Translations under genes and position numbers: made by a program
The notes under the pieces: model-generated
What the model saw: only the letters and a program-made list of their open reading frames with translations
Databases searched by the model: none
What the model was told of the DNA's origin: nothing
In this document: piece by piece, positions 34,110 through 45,699 of the stretch
Numbering within the stretch: the first letter of the stretch is position 1
Layout: every line of letters starts with the position of its first letter
NCBI RefSeq assembly: GCF_050624435.1
Contig: NC_134535.1
Coordinates: forward strand, 121,259,731-121,323,730
Reading direction: 5' to 3'
DNA length: 64,000 bases
Source of the DNA: Tenrec ecaudatus
Taxonomy: Eukaryota > Chordata > Mammalia > Afrosoricida > Tenrecidae

Positions 34110-35007
34110 GTCCTCGCGGTCCTGTCCGTCTGATTTTCTGGAATTGCACAGCTGCTTCTCGGACCCATTCAGTCATGCAGCTGGATCCTACACACTGGCC
34201 TTAGATCTATATGACCCCACACTCACCACATGGTGATCTCCCTCCTAGCTCCGCCTTTCAGCATCCTCATCCTGCAGCTACTGGAGTCTGAAGAGGACTC
34301 TGGTTAGCATGGACCCATGGTTTGAGTTGGACTAGGCTGGATGTCTTCTTGATATAAAGTTCTTTCTTTTTTTTTTTTTTTTACATTTCATTAGGGGCTC
34401 ATACAACTCTTATCACAATCCATACATATACATACATCAATTGTATAAAGCACATCGTACATTCTTTGCCCTAATCATTCTCAAAGCATTTGCTCTCCAC
34501 TTAAGCCCTTTGCATCAGGTCCTCTTTTTTCCCCCTCCCTCCCCACTCCCCCCTCTCTCATGAGCCCTTGATAATTTATAGATTGTTATTTTGTCATATC
34601 TTGCCCTATCTGGAGTTTCCCTTCCCCCTTCTCTGCCTTCCATCTCCCAGGGAGGAGATCACATGTGGATCCTTGTAATCAGTTCCCCCTTTCCAACCCA
34701 CTCTCCCTCCACTCTCCCAGCATCGCCCCTCACACCCCTGGTCCTGAAGGTATCGTCCACCCTGGATTCCCTGTGCCTCCAACTCCCATATGCACCAGTG
34801 TACAACCTCTGCCCTATCCAGTCCTGCAAGGTAGAATTAGGACCATGGGCCAGGATCTGGGGGAAAGCTGTGTTCTTCATCGATACTACATCGCACCCTG
34901 ACTGACCCATCCCCTCTCCTAAACCCCTCTATGAGGGGATCTCCAGTGGCCAACAAATGGGCCTTGGGTCTCCACTCTGCACTTCCCCCTTCATTCACTA
35001 TGGTATG

Positions 35008-35040
<33 letters not shown>

Positions 35041-35119
35041 TCTTTTTTATATAAAATTATTTATTATCTGTATATGAGTTTCATTGATTTTGTTTCTCTA
35101 GCCAACGAGACCTAACACA
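34110..35119 (-). mobile_element. MaLR-like LTR split by L1
   Basis: Antisense LTR whose outer end is tttgtttctctagccaacgagacctaacaca (to 35119). The left part contains ctggagtctgaagaggactc and ttggactaggctggatgtct, shared with the LTR at 48331. An L1 tail occupies about 34364-35047. Confidence 0.75.
34364..35047 (-). mobile_element. L1 3' end, ~0.65 kb, inside MaLR LTR
   Basis: It begins with a long T-run, then cattaggggctcatacaact, and extends through the L1 3' UTR to about 34990. A (TA)n microsatellite at about 34996-35041 sits at its 5' end. Confidence 0.85.
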
Positions 35120-35298
35120 TGTTTTTCCATCCAAACCCCAACCAATTGGCAATGACTGCCTGGGCTACCATCTGGACATTTGATGAGCTAGAGTTGGCCC
35201 TGCCATCAAAATTTAATATACTATTGCTACTGCTATGAATCCTCTTTTGATGGATGTGTGGTCACTGCCCAATGCATCTTCACAGACTGTTTCATGTA
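35120..35298 (-). repeat. Unassigned repeat, copy 1 of an inverted pair
   Basis: The reverse complement of this segment matches 39322-39492, sharing gcagtcattgccaattggtt and tctgtgaagatgcattg. A MIR-like tail follows to about 35375. Confidence 0.75.
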
Positions 35299-35375
35299 CC
35301 TTGAATATTATCCCCATTTTACAAATAAGAAAACAATGCCAAGATCACTTCAGTCAACAATGGTTTTGACAGTAA
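35290..35375 (-). repeat. MIR-like fragment
   Basis: The antisense of the MIR core tail (attatccccattttacaaat) is visible. Old and partial. Confidence 0.5.
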
Positions 35376-35694
35376 ACACTTGCCTGTTTACAAAGATGAG
35401 TTAGTTGCCTATCACCTTTGTCTTCGCAATTTCAAGTTCCTTAGCCACAGGTATAGGCTACAGGTTCTCAGTGCAGAATTCAGCTCAAGTTTCCTTTCTT
35501 CAACCAGTCAGTGCTCCATACCCTGCCCATGGCTTTCACTACCTTTATATCATATTACATCAGGACCCTGATAGACTGATTTACCTGCTACTGTCAAGTT
35601 GATTCAAACTCATAGACACTCTGGAGCAGTGGTTCTCAACCTTCCTAATGCAGGCACCCTTTAATAAAGTTCCTTGTGTTGTGATCACCCCAAC

Positions 35695-35910
35695 CATACA
35701 ATTTTTTTTCTTTTTTAAAAATAATTTTATTAGGGGCTCATACAATTATTATCACAATCCATACATACATCCATTGTGTCAGGAACATATGTACATTTGT
35801 TGCCATCATCATTCTCAAAACATTTGCCGTCTACTTGAGCCCTTAATATCTGCTGCTCATTTCCCCCCTCCCTCCCCACTCTCCCCCACCCCGTGACATA
35901 CAATTTTTTT
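35695..35910 (-). mobile_element. L1 3' tail with 14-bp TSD inside SPIN
   Basis: The TSD catacaattttttt is at 35695-35708 and 35897-35910, with the antisense L1 3' end between them. The insertion post-dates SPIN arrival. Confidence 0.93.
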
Positions 35911-36179
35911 CATTGCTACTTCATAACTGAATTTTGCTACTGTTATGAATTGTAATGTAAATATCTGATATGCAGGATGCATTTTCATTGTTACAAATTG
36001 AACATAATTAAAGCATAGTGATTAATCACAAAAACAAGAAGTAATGATATATTGTGAAATATTTATTTCTAAATACAAATAAATGAAATTGTGTCTTGAA
36101 ACATGGTGTAGCATGGGTAACTGTCTTAATATAACAGTAAATTACATTACTACATTTTGGGACAGTTGACTGCAGAATT

Positions 36180-37654
36180 TTATAACTGACGTTGTAAAGA
36201 AATCAGTTATTGATGCATCACTGTTAATAAGTTCAATGAACTCCTCTTTTGCTGTCTCAGGAATATCCTCAACTTTGACTGTGAATGGGCTCTGGCAAGT
36301 GCAAATGGTGTGTCACGTAGATTTGGAAAGTATGATGAAATTTTGTCTGCAAGCATGTGCAAGTGTTCTTTCACTGAAATTATTATCATGATCCTTTTGT
36401 CTGGTTCAATGTCATGTTCCTCAAAGAAAGCAGATAAGGTAGGCAACATGTCAATTTTATTTTCATCCAATTTTTTTTTGCCAAAGCTGAAGTTTCATTT
36501 GGAATGATAAGATCTTTCCAGACACATTGAGGCATTTTGCATTTGGTCTCTGCACTGATAAATTTAACTCATTCAAGATGGCAAAGAGGTCAACCAAGGA
36601 AGCTATTTTCTGCAGTTCACTTTTATCGCTGAAAAATGCTTCCAACTGCTGTCTTGCGTTCTGTTGAAAAATGTTTTGAATTTATCACGAAGCTCAAAAA
36701 CACATTTTAAACCGTTTCCTCTCAACAACCATCTCAATTCAGTGTGAAATAGCAGAGCATTATTCGGCGCATCCAACTCATTGCACAGTTGCGAAAACAG
36801 TCAACTGTTTCAAGTGCTCGCCTTTGCAAAATTGACAGAACTTGTGATGCTTTTCATTACTTCTTGTAACTCTGTGGCCTTGTCCTCGTTGCTAATATTT
36901 GCCAAACAATCAGACAGTGAGTTTTGATGACTTTTGGTGACTCATTCAGTACTAAACGTTGAAATCCAGATTGACATCTTAGCATAGCTAGAGCACCATC
37001 TGTGCAAACACCACAAACCTTCTACCAAGAGATCCTATTCTCTTTCAGAAATGAGCCAACTATTTCAAATACATCACATGCAGTAGTTGTTGTCTCTAGA
37101 GGTTTTCAAAAAAAGAAACTCATCTTATAAAGTCGCCATCATTAATATGCCTCATGTAAACCAGAAACCGAATAGTTTGCAACATCTGTAGATTCATCGA
37201 TCTGGATGCTAAATATTGGAAGTGGAGCAGATTTAATTTCCTGGATTACTTGATCAAGAATATCAGCAGACATGTCATCTATTCTTCTGCAGACAGTGTT
37301 GTTTAATAAAGAAATTGCACTCAATTTTGTAACAAATTCATCTCTGATCATAACTTGAACAACATTTTTGGCTGCTGTCAACAGTAAAGCCTCAGCAATG
37401 GTATGAGGTTTCATATCTCTGGTGATTCTGAGTGCCACCAAAGATGAAGCTTCAATGGCTGCTACGTTTTGTGTGTGGTACTTGCCACCAGTTTCAAGTC
37501 TGACTTTCTTGAGTCCATCAGCTTTGCTTCTAAAACTGTTGGTATGCTTACTGGCAAAAATAGGATGCTTGCTATCAAAATGTCGTTTTAGTTTGTTTGG
37601 CTTCATAGATTCATCTGATAGAACTTCACAACAAATAACAGTGCAGTTTCTCAA
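36180..37654 (-). pseudogene. SPIN hAT transposase pseudogene
   Basis: The longest intact piece, 37654-37142 (170 codons), starts with a partial BED-type zinc finger: Cys-Cys near residues 8-9, then LKRHFDSKHP with the His pair. It then runs into a DESTDVANYS segment typical of the hAT catalytic region (first Asp). Pieces at 36645-36463 and 36470-36207 continue toward the C-terminus (IASLVDLFAILNELN and SDKI-like ADKISSYFPNL). The stretch 37141-36646 is broken by stops and frameshifts. About 490 codons of sequence remain, against roughly 570-600 in active relatives as I recall, so the C-terminal dimerisation end is shortened. It would excise and reinsert the element. This copy is dead. Confidence 0.85.
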
Positions 37655-38605
37655 TTCCTGCTGTGATTATTGAGGTAAAACTATGCTGTAAAAATCCTTA
37701 CTACATTTTCTTTTCTTAATATTCTTCTTTACACAATCCATTGTCATGGGATGGTTTGCTAGTGAAAATAATGTATAACGGTAGCTTTATAATACAAAAG
37801 ATGATGGATGGCAGAGTTCAGCCAATACAGTTCATAAAGTTTCCTATGATTTACCATTCTGTGTTGTTGTTTTTTTTTTTACATACCTGTTACTATCACA
37901 AGGGGGCAATATTCACATCAACCTCAGCTGAATATAAAAAGACTCATCAGCATCCATATTAAGTTCCCATGGTACAGATATATATTTTTTTGCAGTAGTT
38001 GATGATTTTACAGTACATGATCTTGCATTTACCCAGTAATTATAATTCATGAAGTGTCATTTTACCTCCAATACTGCTGCTTTCAAAACAGTAGTTGCTT
38101 TTAACAGAGTAGCTGCTTTCAACACTGCAGCTGCTTTCTACACAGTAGCTGCTCTCTACACATGTGTGACTGGGCCACATAAGTACATTATGGCACCAAC
38201 CCTGTCATATATACCTCTATTTGGACAGGGTGTATGAGATGGGTTTGGCACAATGATATCATCACGCTGGGTACTCATATGTGGGTGTATCTGCATGTGG
38301 GCGGACCTGCCTGGAGACGGATAGAGGAGCGGTGTCTTAGTTCCTAAGACCATCCGAAATATGTGTTTTCTGATGGTCTTAGGCAACCCTTGTGAAAGGG
38401 TCGTTCAACACCTAAAGGGGTCGCAACCCACAGGTTGAGAACTGCTGCTCTATAGCATAGAATAGCCTGACACATATGATTTTCAGGACTGTAAATATTT
38501 ACTAAATCAGAATGCTGCATCTTTCTTCTGTAGAGAAGTAGTAGGTTTGGACCAATGACCTTTCACTTAATGACTGAGAGCTTAACAACTGGTCCACTAC
38601 ACCTT

Positions 38606-39321
38606 TTGGGGGAAAAATAAGATGTAGGAAAATTTTCGTTTTTGTTATTAGTCTCCATTTTTAATATATTGCTTCAACATCCTTTTATCTTTTCAATAAT
38701 AGATTCTATATGAATATACATATTCATATATATGACCCTGAATATCTACAACATGGATGCTCATTTTCCCTTTCTATTTAGTGAGTCTGTTTTCTAACAA
38801 AAGTTATTTTTATTAGGCTGTCAGGGATAGAAAAGGTATCATTTTCTTTCTTTCTTTTTGGGTATAATTGTCTTTGGAGGCATTTTCTCCTGTCACTACT
38901 CTGCTTTCATGCGGTGAGACCCACTTACCAATACCTGCCATCTTCCAGTCAAAACGTCATCTGTCTGTCAGATTGTGGCGCAAATGTGTTATTTCTTCTG
39001 CCAGTCTTTTCCTTACAGCGAATCTGTGCTTCTCATTTTTGTGTGCGCCATCACGTTGTTGTTTTGATTGTATTCATTGTTCTATATTAGATACTGCCTC
39101 TGTGTTCTTATCCCCTATGGATAACGATTCTGCAGGGAGTGAACATGTATGCTTTCATCACACACCCGGTGGCTGCCTTGAGTCACGCTTCAGAGATCCT
39201 GTGAGGAGTAAGACTTCCAGAGGCTTCAATGACTGATCACCAAAGATGCCCTGGGAAGCTAGAGAAGACTTCACCGAGCAAGTGGTATCTGAACACAGTC
39301 TCAGAGGAGACTCGCTATTCA
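38606..39321. other. Anonymous intergenic DNA
   Basis: No gene recognised. The 122-codon plus frame at 38868-39236 has no family resemblance. Confidence 0.5.
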
Positions 39322-39492
39322 CGAACCGGTCTGTGAAGATGCATTGAGATGTGATAGCACATCCATCCAAAGAGGAGTCATAGAAGAAGCAGCGCATTAA
39401 CTATTTATGGCGGGTCCAACACTAGCCCAGAAGATGTCCAAATGGTGACCCAGGCAGTCATTGCCAATTGGTTGAAGTTTGTATGGACTAGA
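39322..39492 (+). repeat. Unassigned repeat, copy 2 of an inverted pair
   Basis: Inverted match to 35120-35298 over about 170 bp with moderate divergence. It carries no terminal features that would name the class. Confidence 0.75.
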
Positions 39493-39674
39493 AAATCTAT
39501 TTGCCAAAACAGTACTAACTGAAAAGCATGGATTTCGCCTTGATGGAATGTCAGTTTAGTGGAGCTGTTATTTGCTGGTAGAAAAAGTTTTAGTGTAAGT
39601 GACTCGGATTAGTTCTCAGGGTAACAGCTTGCTGTCCATACATAAAGTAAATTAAAGAGCTGCTAGTGCTACAG

Positions 39675-39873
39675 CAGAGTCCCTAGGTGGTGTAATGTGC
39701 TCCAACTGAAAGGTTGGAAGTTCACATCCATGCACAAATGCCTCCAAAGAAGAGACTGGTCTACTTCTGAAAAACCAACCTTTGAAAATGTCATGGAACG
39801 CAGTTCTACTCTGACACCCACGAGGTGGTCATGAGTTGGAATGGCTTTGAATGCAACGGCATACTGGGAACGT
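39675..39873 (+). mobile_element. AfroSINE-type SINE, sense
   Basis: It runs from gagtccctaggtggtgtaat through gaaaggttggaagttcacat and gaacgcagttctactctgac to gaatgcaacggcatac. It is essentially full length. Confidence 0.85.
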
Positions 39874-40877
39874 GGTAAAAGCAGCCAGAAAAGGGCATGC
39901 TGAGTCACACTCTGGGAATCTGGTTATATTTCACTCTTCCTCCTATCATTGGGGTGCGTGACAGCCAACAGGCAGCATAACTGCTGGCCACAGTGGGTAA
40001 GTACCTGAAACCAAATCCCCGGGTTAAGCAAATGCCTCGCTCTTTGCAAGTGTTTCAAAAACTTACCTCATTATTCATTGGAGATTGCTCAGACACATTG
40101 TACATGATGGTTCTGGGAGCAATATCCCAAAATAAATAATAACAGTCACAAAGTTCACAGACAACACTACACCAGGCTCTTCACTTGCGGTAGCAAGTTG
40201 GAAGCGTTCTCTCACTCCCACCTTTGCAGCCTGGACTACAGTGCTGTATGGAGCAGAGACACCTGGTCCTAATTCACTTACTTCTATGAGTCTCTCCTAA
40301 AAGATTGAAGTTCAGAACCAACTTTTTAACAAGTCACTCTGTAGGACACGACTGAAAAACAGGATATTGCTATGATCTTGTACACACAGGACAAGGACTC
40401 AATTAATCAGGTTCTGGAGGAGAAGACGATTCAAGAGCAGATTCTTATAACTACAGTCTCTTTTTCTCTTTTGGTCATGAGCGGTACAATTGACCAACAG
40501 GAATTTTTAAAAATGATGTTATTTTTCTCAGCTCTCTTGCAATGTTGCTAAATCTCCACAATATGTTAGATGCAGTACAGATGACAAATTTGGTGTATAG
40601 TAAGATGAATAAATGATACAGTATGCCCAATATTATAATGGCCCATATTTTTGCATCAACTTAATGTTTAATTTTGGGTGCGTGACATCATAATGCATTC
40701 ACATTGTGTGCCTACTTCTCTTTATCACCCTCGTTTTGCTTCTTTTCCCACACTGCCAGGTTCCTCAGTAATCGTAATCCATTGAAGAGATGCTGTACTC
40801 TCTGCTGATAGGCATTGTCCACCTTGGCGCATACTGAGATCGTGCCTAGCTCTGCAGATTCATTATAGCAAGTGAGA
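39874..40877. other. Anonymous intergenic DNA
   Basis: No gene or repeat recognised. Confidence 0.5.
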
Positions 40878-41035
40878 GCCCTACCCACTGCCATCAAGTT
40901 GATGCTGACTCATCGTGACCTCTTGGGCAGCGTAGATCTGCCCCACGTGGTTCTCCTGATTATCGTTTTCTGGGAAGCAGACTGCTTCACCTTGCTCAGG
41001 TGAAGTGGCTGGTGGATTAAAACTAGCAACCTGAT
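40878..41035 (-). mobile_element. AfroSINE-type SINE, antisense
   Basis: Begins agccctacccactgccatca and contains tgatgctgactcatcgtgac; ends near gtggattaaaactagcaacc. Confidence 0.75.
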
Positions 41036-41204
41036 AATGATAATGAAATTTACAGTTATTTTGCCATTTGTAATGATCCAGAAAATATAAATTTCATCTG
41101 CATGACAGACATGTACACACATCAGCCAAACATTGCAACTGCAGAGAAGTAGTTTGAAAGAATAAAAGAAGCAGTCTTTAGAAGGTTGCTTTGACATTAT
41201 TGCT

Positions 41205-42130
41205 TGTAAATAATTTCAAATGTGCAGAAAAGTTGCGATTACACACACACACACAAAGTCCACACGCTTTACCCAAATTCACTCATTTCCATTTTTCCCT
41301 ACTTGCTTTATTATTCTCTTTTTCCCTGAATGATTTAAGGGTATTTTACATAAATCACTGCCTTTACCCCTAAGCTTTTCAGTATGAATTTGCAAGAATA
41401 GTGATATCTCTTACATAATCACAGTACAATGATCAACTTCAGGAAAACCAATATTGATGTAATATTTTCATCTAATATTTTATCTGCAATCCAATTTTGT
41501 TAATTGACTCAAAAAGACCTTTTATAGTATTTTCTTTTTCTCCTCCAACACACGGACACAATCTAGGGTCAGATAGTACATTTAGCTGTCATTTCCCTTA
41601 GCTTCCTCTAACCTGGAATATCTGCCCAGATTTTTTTGGCTCTTAGAGCATAGGTTTTTGGAAAATACAGTCACTATTCTAAATATTTGACATGTGGGGT
41701 TTGTCTGATATATGTTCATTGCTAAATTTAACTTTTGCCTTTGCAGCTTGCATGCTTCATAAGTAATGCCATGTTCTCTGGACCCTTCACCTAGAGACAC
41801 AGGTATCTAGTTGCCCCTCATTGGTGGTATTAATTTTGATCACCTGGTCAAGGTGTTGTCCAATTCATCCACTGTACAGTTACTGGTATAATTTCTTTGT
41901 TTTCTTTTTCCTTTCCAACTACTAAGCTGTCTGTGAGGAGACACCTTTAACTGGTGGCAAAGTCCTGCTACTCGTCAACGTTTCCCTCTTTAACGAACAT
42001 CTATTGGTGAATCTAGCTTGATCCGCTCTGTGACATAGAAGCAGAAAATGCTGACTTTCAGCTCCAGTACATTCCACAGCCAGCACTCGGCATTCAGCCC
42101 TACCTTCTCCCATGTGTTTGTTTATTTCTG
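41205..42130 (-). mobile_element. Ancient L1 3' UTR, antisense
   Basis: The order aatttcaaatgtgcagaaaag, tcttacataatcacagtaca, ggcaggg-free gtttgtctgata and ttttgatcacctggtcaagg follows the 3' UTR of old mammalian L1M-type elements read backwards. It is more diverged than the tenrec-type L1 ends. Confidence 0.75.
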
Positions 42131-42583
42131 CCCCTGTGACTCATGAGCTATTTTTTTCCCAATTGTTTAGCATCTGTTGCTGCGCTTAATTATGTTAAGT
42201 CTGACATGGAGAAAAGGAGCTCTAGAAGGAATATGTTAATTTTTTCCACTGCGTGTTACGACGTATGCATGTTGTTCACCAAGGGGTGATGTATCTGCTC
42301 CTTTTATTTCGAATCCAATGGAAGAAAATTGTGAGAGAGAGAACATGTCTTTGGCCCGGTGTAGAGGCAGCACGGAGCAATAACGCTGCCTGAAGAAGGT
42401 GATTATTCTGATGCTCTGCTTTCCATGTAAGCTCTAACATGAGGAAGGCTAATCTTGGGACACAGGGAAATTGTATATGTAGACGTTGTTGATGTGATCT
42501 TCGACTGTGTATACTTCCAAGCACGCTCCCCCCAACTCCCCCCTCCACACACACATACAAACAATTTTAAATTTTGAGGAGCA
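42131..42583. other. Anonymous intergenic DNA
   Basis: No gene or repeat recognised; a C-rich patch is at about 42530-42550. Confidence 0.45.
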
Positions 42584-42585
42584 TA

Positions 42586-42647
42586 CAAGGGAGACTTCAA
42601 AAAGTTCATGAAAATATTGAGTTTTCCCACTTTTTGAAGGCCCCTCT
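42586..42647. mobile_element. Short mariner-like MITE
   Basis: A 62-bp near-palindrome: aagggagacttcaaaaagtt on the left and the complement ctttttgaaggcccctctt on the right. It is flanked by TA at 42584-42585 and 42648-42649, as for Tc1/mariner. Confidence 0.75.
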
Positions 42648-42655
42648 TATAATTT

Positions 42656-44544
42656 CATTAGTAGTAATAAATTTTCACGAATTGACTCAGAGCTTCTGAC
42701 TTATCTCTCTTGTGATTAATGAGCTAGTTGTAAAGGCTCCCTAAATGGGATTCGTTCTACAGTGAGGGCTGAAGAAAATGGAAGATAACTATTATAACAT
42801 CTCCTCTACCTATTAGGGAACTTGGTGTGGTTTCAAGACTTTGAGAAAATAATAATATGAGGACATGAATCTTAACAAACTCAGCTATATAAAACTGTGA
42901 CATTGAATTACTTTCTTAAAACCAAACCCCTCCTCTCACCCATCTAGTCTGGTAAAGAATACGGTTTCACATTATATCTCAATACATGGTCCTAGTCCAT
43001 TCCCTCTATCAAGCCTTGCATCTCTGCCAAGTTCATTTATCTCTACCCTGTTTCTCCTCACAGTATGAAAGCAAATAATTTTTAACCTGAGTGGAAGGTG
43101 TTTCTAAGACAAGAACTCTCTGAGAAAACAACGATGCCAGTACTACATTTTGGATAATATTTTCCTTGAGTTCTCCCAGAAGCTGGAGATGTGAACTAGA
43201 CACAGGGGACATTTCCAGTCTCTTCTATCCAGAAACTTCATTTTCTTGGGAAAACATCTTTCTCTCAGAACAGGGCCAAAGCCATCATTGATCTCACTCT
43301 CAATATTAGCCTCAAAACCTCAGAACAGAACAACTGCGGGAGACTGGCGGTCCTAGTTTGTGCAGACATGAGAGTTTTTTGTTGGGAAGCAGGGCAAAGC
43401 TGCTCACTCCAGTCAAACTTTACCCCTCCCTCTTTTAAGTCTCTCTCCCTTGATTGATCATGCTCTGTTCCCATCGATCCACCTGTAGCGGAAGAGTAGG
43501 GGAGTGCTGGAGCTTGCCCTACCCTTTTCCAGTTCCTCAGGAGATTCTGTAAAATTGATCCTGAGCGTTTGATCAGGGACATAAAGTTCATCATGTGAGC
43601 GTGCTCAGTTGAGAGATTGTGAATCGAGCAAAGAAGGGACCAATTGAATGTGGCTTCTACCGAGATGAGAGTGGTCCCACTGAGGCTCCTCCTCAAGAGC
43701 CCTAAAGAACAACCCACTGGGACAACATCATCTTCGCGTGATCCCACAACTCTGTTATGGAAGGAAACCAGTTTCTTTTTCTTCCTCCACCAGCCTGACT
43801 AGATGGGAGAAGCGTAGAAAGGGATTAAGTTCAGATAGACTACGCTTTCCTCAGGGAAACATTCTCAGCTTTGCTTCTGCCCATACCTGTTTCCACTCTT
43901 TCCCAAGCTGAGGGGAAAAAAATCCTCTTGTTCTCTCCTCATATACTGAGTTTTCCGACAAGATTTAGGAGGCCTACGTACCATATCCTCTGATTCTAAG
44001 CCCCCTACCCTCGCTCTCGAGTGCCTTCAGCCAGAGTCACCGCAACATTTAACTTGCGGGCACTAATGTTATCTTCAAGTTGAACATCTGACATTCCACA
44101 GGTCATGTTCTTCCTCTCAGCTACATGTTGTTGCAATAGCAACCCTGAATCAAGACAGAATTTTTTTTCTCTCAAAATTTTGTCCTTTAAAACCACTGAA
44201 GATTTCTGGTAGCCTATCCTTTCGAAGCTGTAGACTTCTAAATTAAACTGGTCAATTCAGTACTTCCATTCAGATGCATGGGTCAGATGGAAGCTTCTCC
44301 TGACTCAAAGCTGCAGGGACTGACACACAGGAAGCAGGAAGATTAAGGAGAAAGACCACACAGGCTAGTAGCTACAAAGCTAAATGAATTCCAGCTTGTC
44401 AGTCTGCCAATAACTCCTGAAATTTGGCAGATGACACAACAGAAGATTCACAAACCAGATGCAGGATCCGGAAGTGAGCTAGCTTCCACACAGTGTCAAT
44501 CTACACTAAGGGTAGGTCACCCCCCAAATGAAACCTCTGAATAA
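42656..44544. other. Anonymous DNA with one long frame
   Basis: It contains a 160-codon minus-strand frame (43747-43265) with no recognised domain, signal peptide or splice context. The stretch 44230-44510 (for example tgacacaacagaagattcac) looks repeat-like, but I cannot name it. Confidence 0.45.
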
Positions 44545-44690
44545 AACCTAATGCTTGTAGTAGGTTACTCGTTGGGCTGCTGGCTACAAGGTCGCAGTTC
44601 AAAACAACTAGCTGCCCCTTGAGAGAAAGAGGAAGCTTTCTAGTCTCATAAAGATTTACAGTCTTGGTGAATCCTCGCTAACCATGGTTG
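44545..44690 (+). mobile_element. AfroSINE-type SINE, sense
   Basis: Contains ttactcgttgggctgctggc, aggtcgcagttcaaaacaac and the agaaagaggaagctttctag block, in sense order. Confidence 0.75.
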
Positions 44691-45019
44691 AGGATGTAAC
44701 TAGTCCTGTTATCAGACAGAGGGCATTGTACAGTTGATTATGGTATATGTCACTACATTAGATCAAAATGCCTTATCATTTGTTCTCCTCTTTGATCTAT
44801 TTTAAAGCTGTTTGGGGTTGTTGTTGTTGTTTTTAAGTGAAGAGGAAATACATGCGGATTAAGCCCCTGGTGAAGCCCCTCTGACCATGGACCAGTGTGG
44901 AATACTGACAACCTAGAAGGGAGTGTATGCAGCCTAATCTCTGCACGCGTCACCCCAGAGCCGGAAAATCTGCCCTAGTTAAAGATCTAGAGATGATGTC
45001 AAATACACTTTCTCTGGAC
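44691..45019. other. Anonymous intergenic DNA
   Basis: No gene or repeat recognised. Confidence 0.4.
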
Positions 45020-45345
45020 TGAAAAACAACCCCACTAGAGCCCTCCAAAGAGGGGCTACCATAAAAGATGTCTCCTACTTGTGTCTGGCTGCTGCTTATC
45101 TATAAGAACAATCAGATTCCTTTGTCCTTCTCCCTAAAATGCTGACTCCCTTCTGACGTCTCCTTCTGATACAGATTGTTCCCCTGTGGAGAGCTTAGGG
45201 ACATACAAGGTTGCGCTGATGACTCACTCTATTGCTTGTCCACTCTATTACGTGTGTGCTTACTGAAGGCCTGTAAGCCCCGTGATATACCCATTGGAAA
45301 ATATATTAGCTTTCTGGATTCCAATGTCGGGACAAGCCCCTGTGC
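45020..45345 (+). repeat. LTR-like interspersed repeat, copy 2
   Basis: Second copy of the repeat at 33733-34109, starting tgaaaaacaaccccac. Conserved blocks are tgactcactctattgcttgt and ctgtaagccccgtgatatac. Confidence 0.6.
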
Positions 45346-45699
45346 CTCAATGTTCTATCTTATTTTCCAACTTTAGTATGTGTGCCGCCAAAGCGAGCAC
45401 ACTATCTTATTTTCCATAATCACCCGTGTCGCTCCTAAGGACCCAATCGTGTGTGAGGCTGGATTCCACAGACCAGGGATGTGTGTATCCTGGATATCCT
45501 GCAGAGGGCATTGGGAAGTGGATTGTTGTAGATATAATTAGGTTAAAATTTAGCACTCCCTTTATGGTCCATTTAAATTTGTTCCAGTTTTTAATATTTT
45601 CTGGTTTCTTTTCCATTGAAGTTTTTTCTGTTTTCTGGTTATTGTTGTTAGTTTTTTTTGTTAGTTTGTTTGTTTTATGATTTTCTGTATCTAAAATCC

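Larger units (their letters stand above)
35627..38447 (-). mobile_element. Full-length SPIN-like hAT DNA transposon
   Basis: A 2.8-kb element bounded by inverted repeats: cagtggttctcaacct at 35627 and its near-complement ggttgagaactgctg ending at 38447. The 8-bp flanks ctctggag (35619-35626) and ctctatag (38448-38455) match at 6 of 8, as expected for a decayed hAT TSD. Subterminal sequence at 38300-38440, including the self-complementary aagaccatccgaaatatgtg block and ggtcgcaacccacagg, is as I recall the SPIN (Space Invader) family, which is known in tenrecs. Inside lies a decayed transposase on the minus strand. A 188-bp L1 tail is inserted near the left end. Confidence 0.88.
35585..38605 (-). 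mobile_element. AfroSINE-type SINE split by SPIN-like element
   Basis: The left part (35585-35626: ctgtcaagttgattcaaact..) and right part (38448-38605: gaatagcctgacacatatga .. cttaacaactggtccactac) are two pieces of one antisense SINE. They join in the correct order when 35627-38447 is removed. Confidence 0.8.

Noticed and set aside
37142-37654. Domesticated ZBED-like host gene
   Set aside because: It lies between SPIN-type inverted ends, its continuation is broken by stops, and there are no introns or conserved context to suggest domestication.
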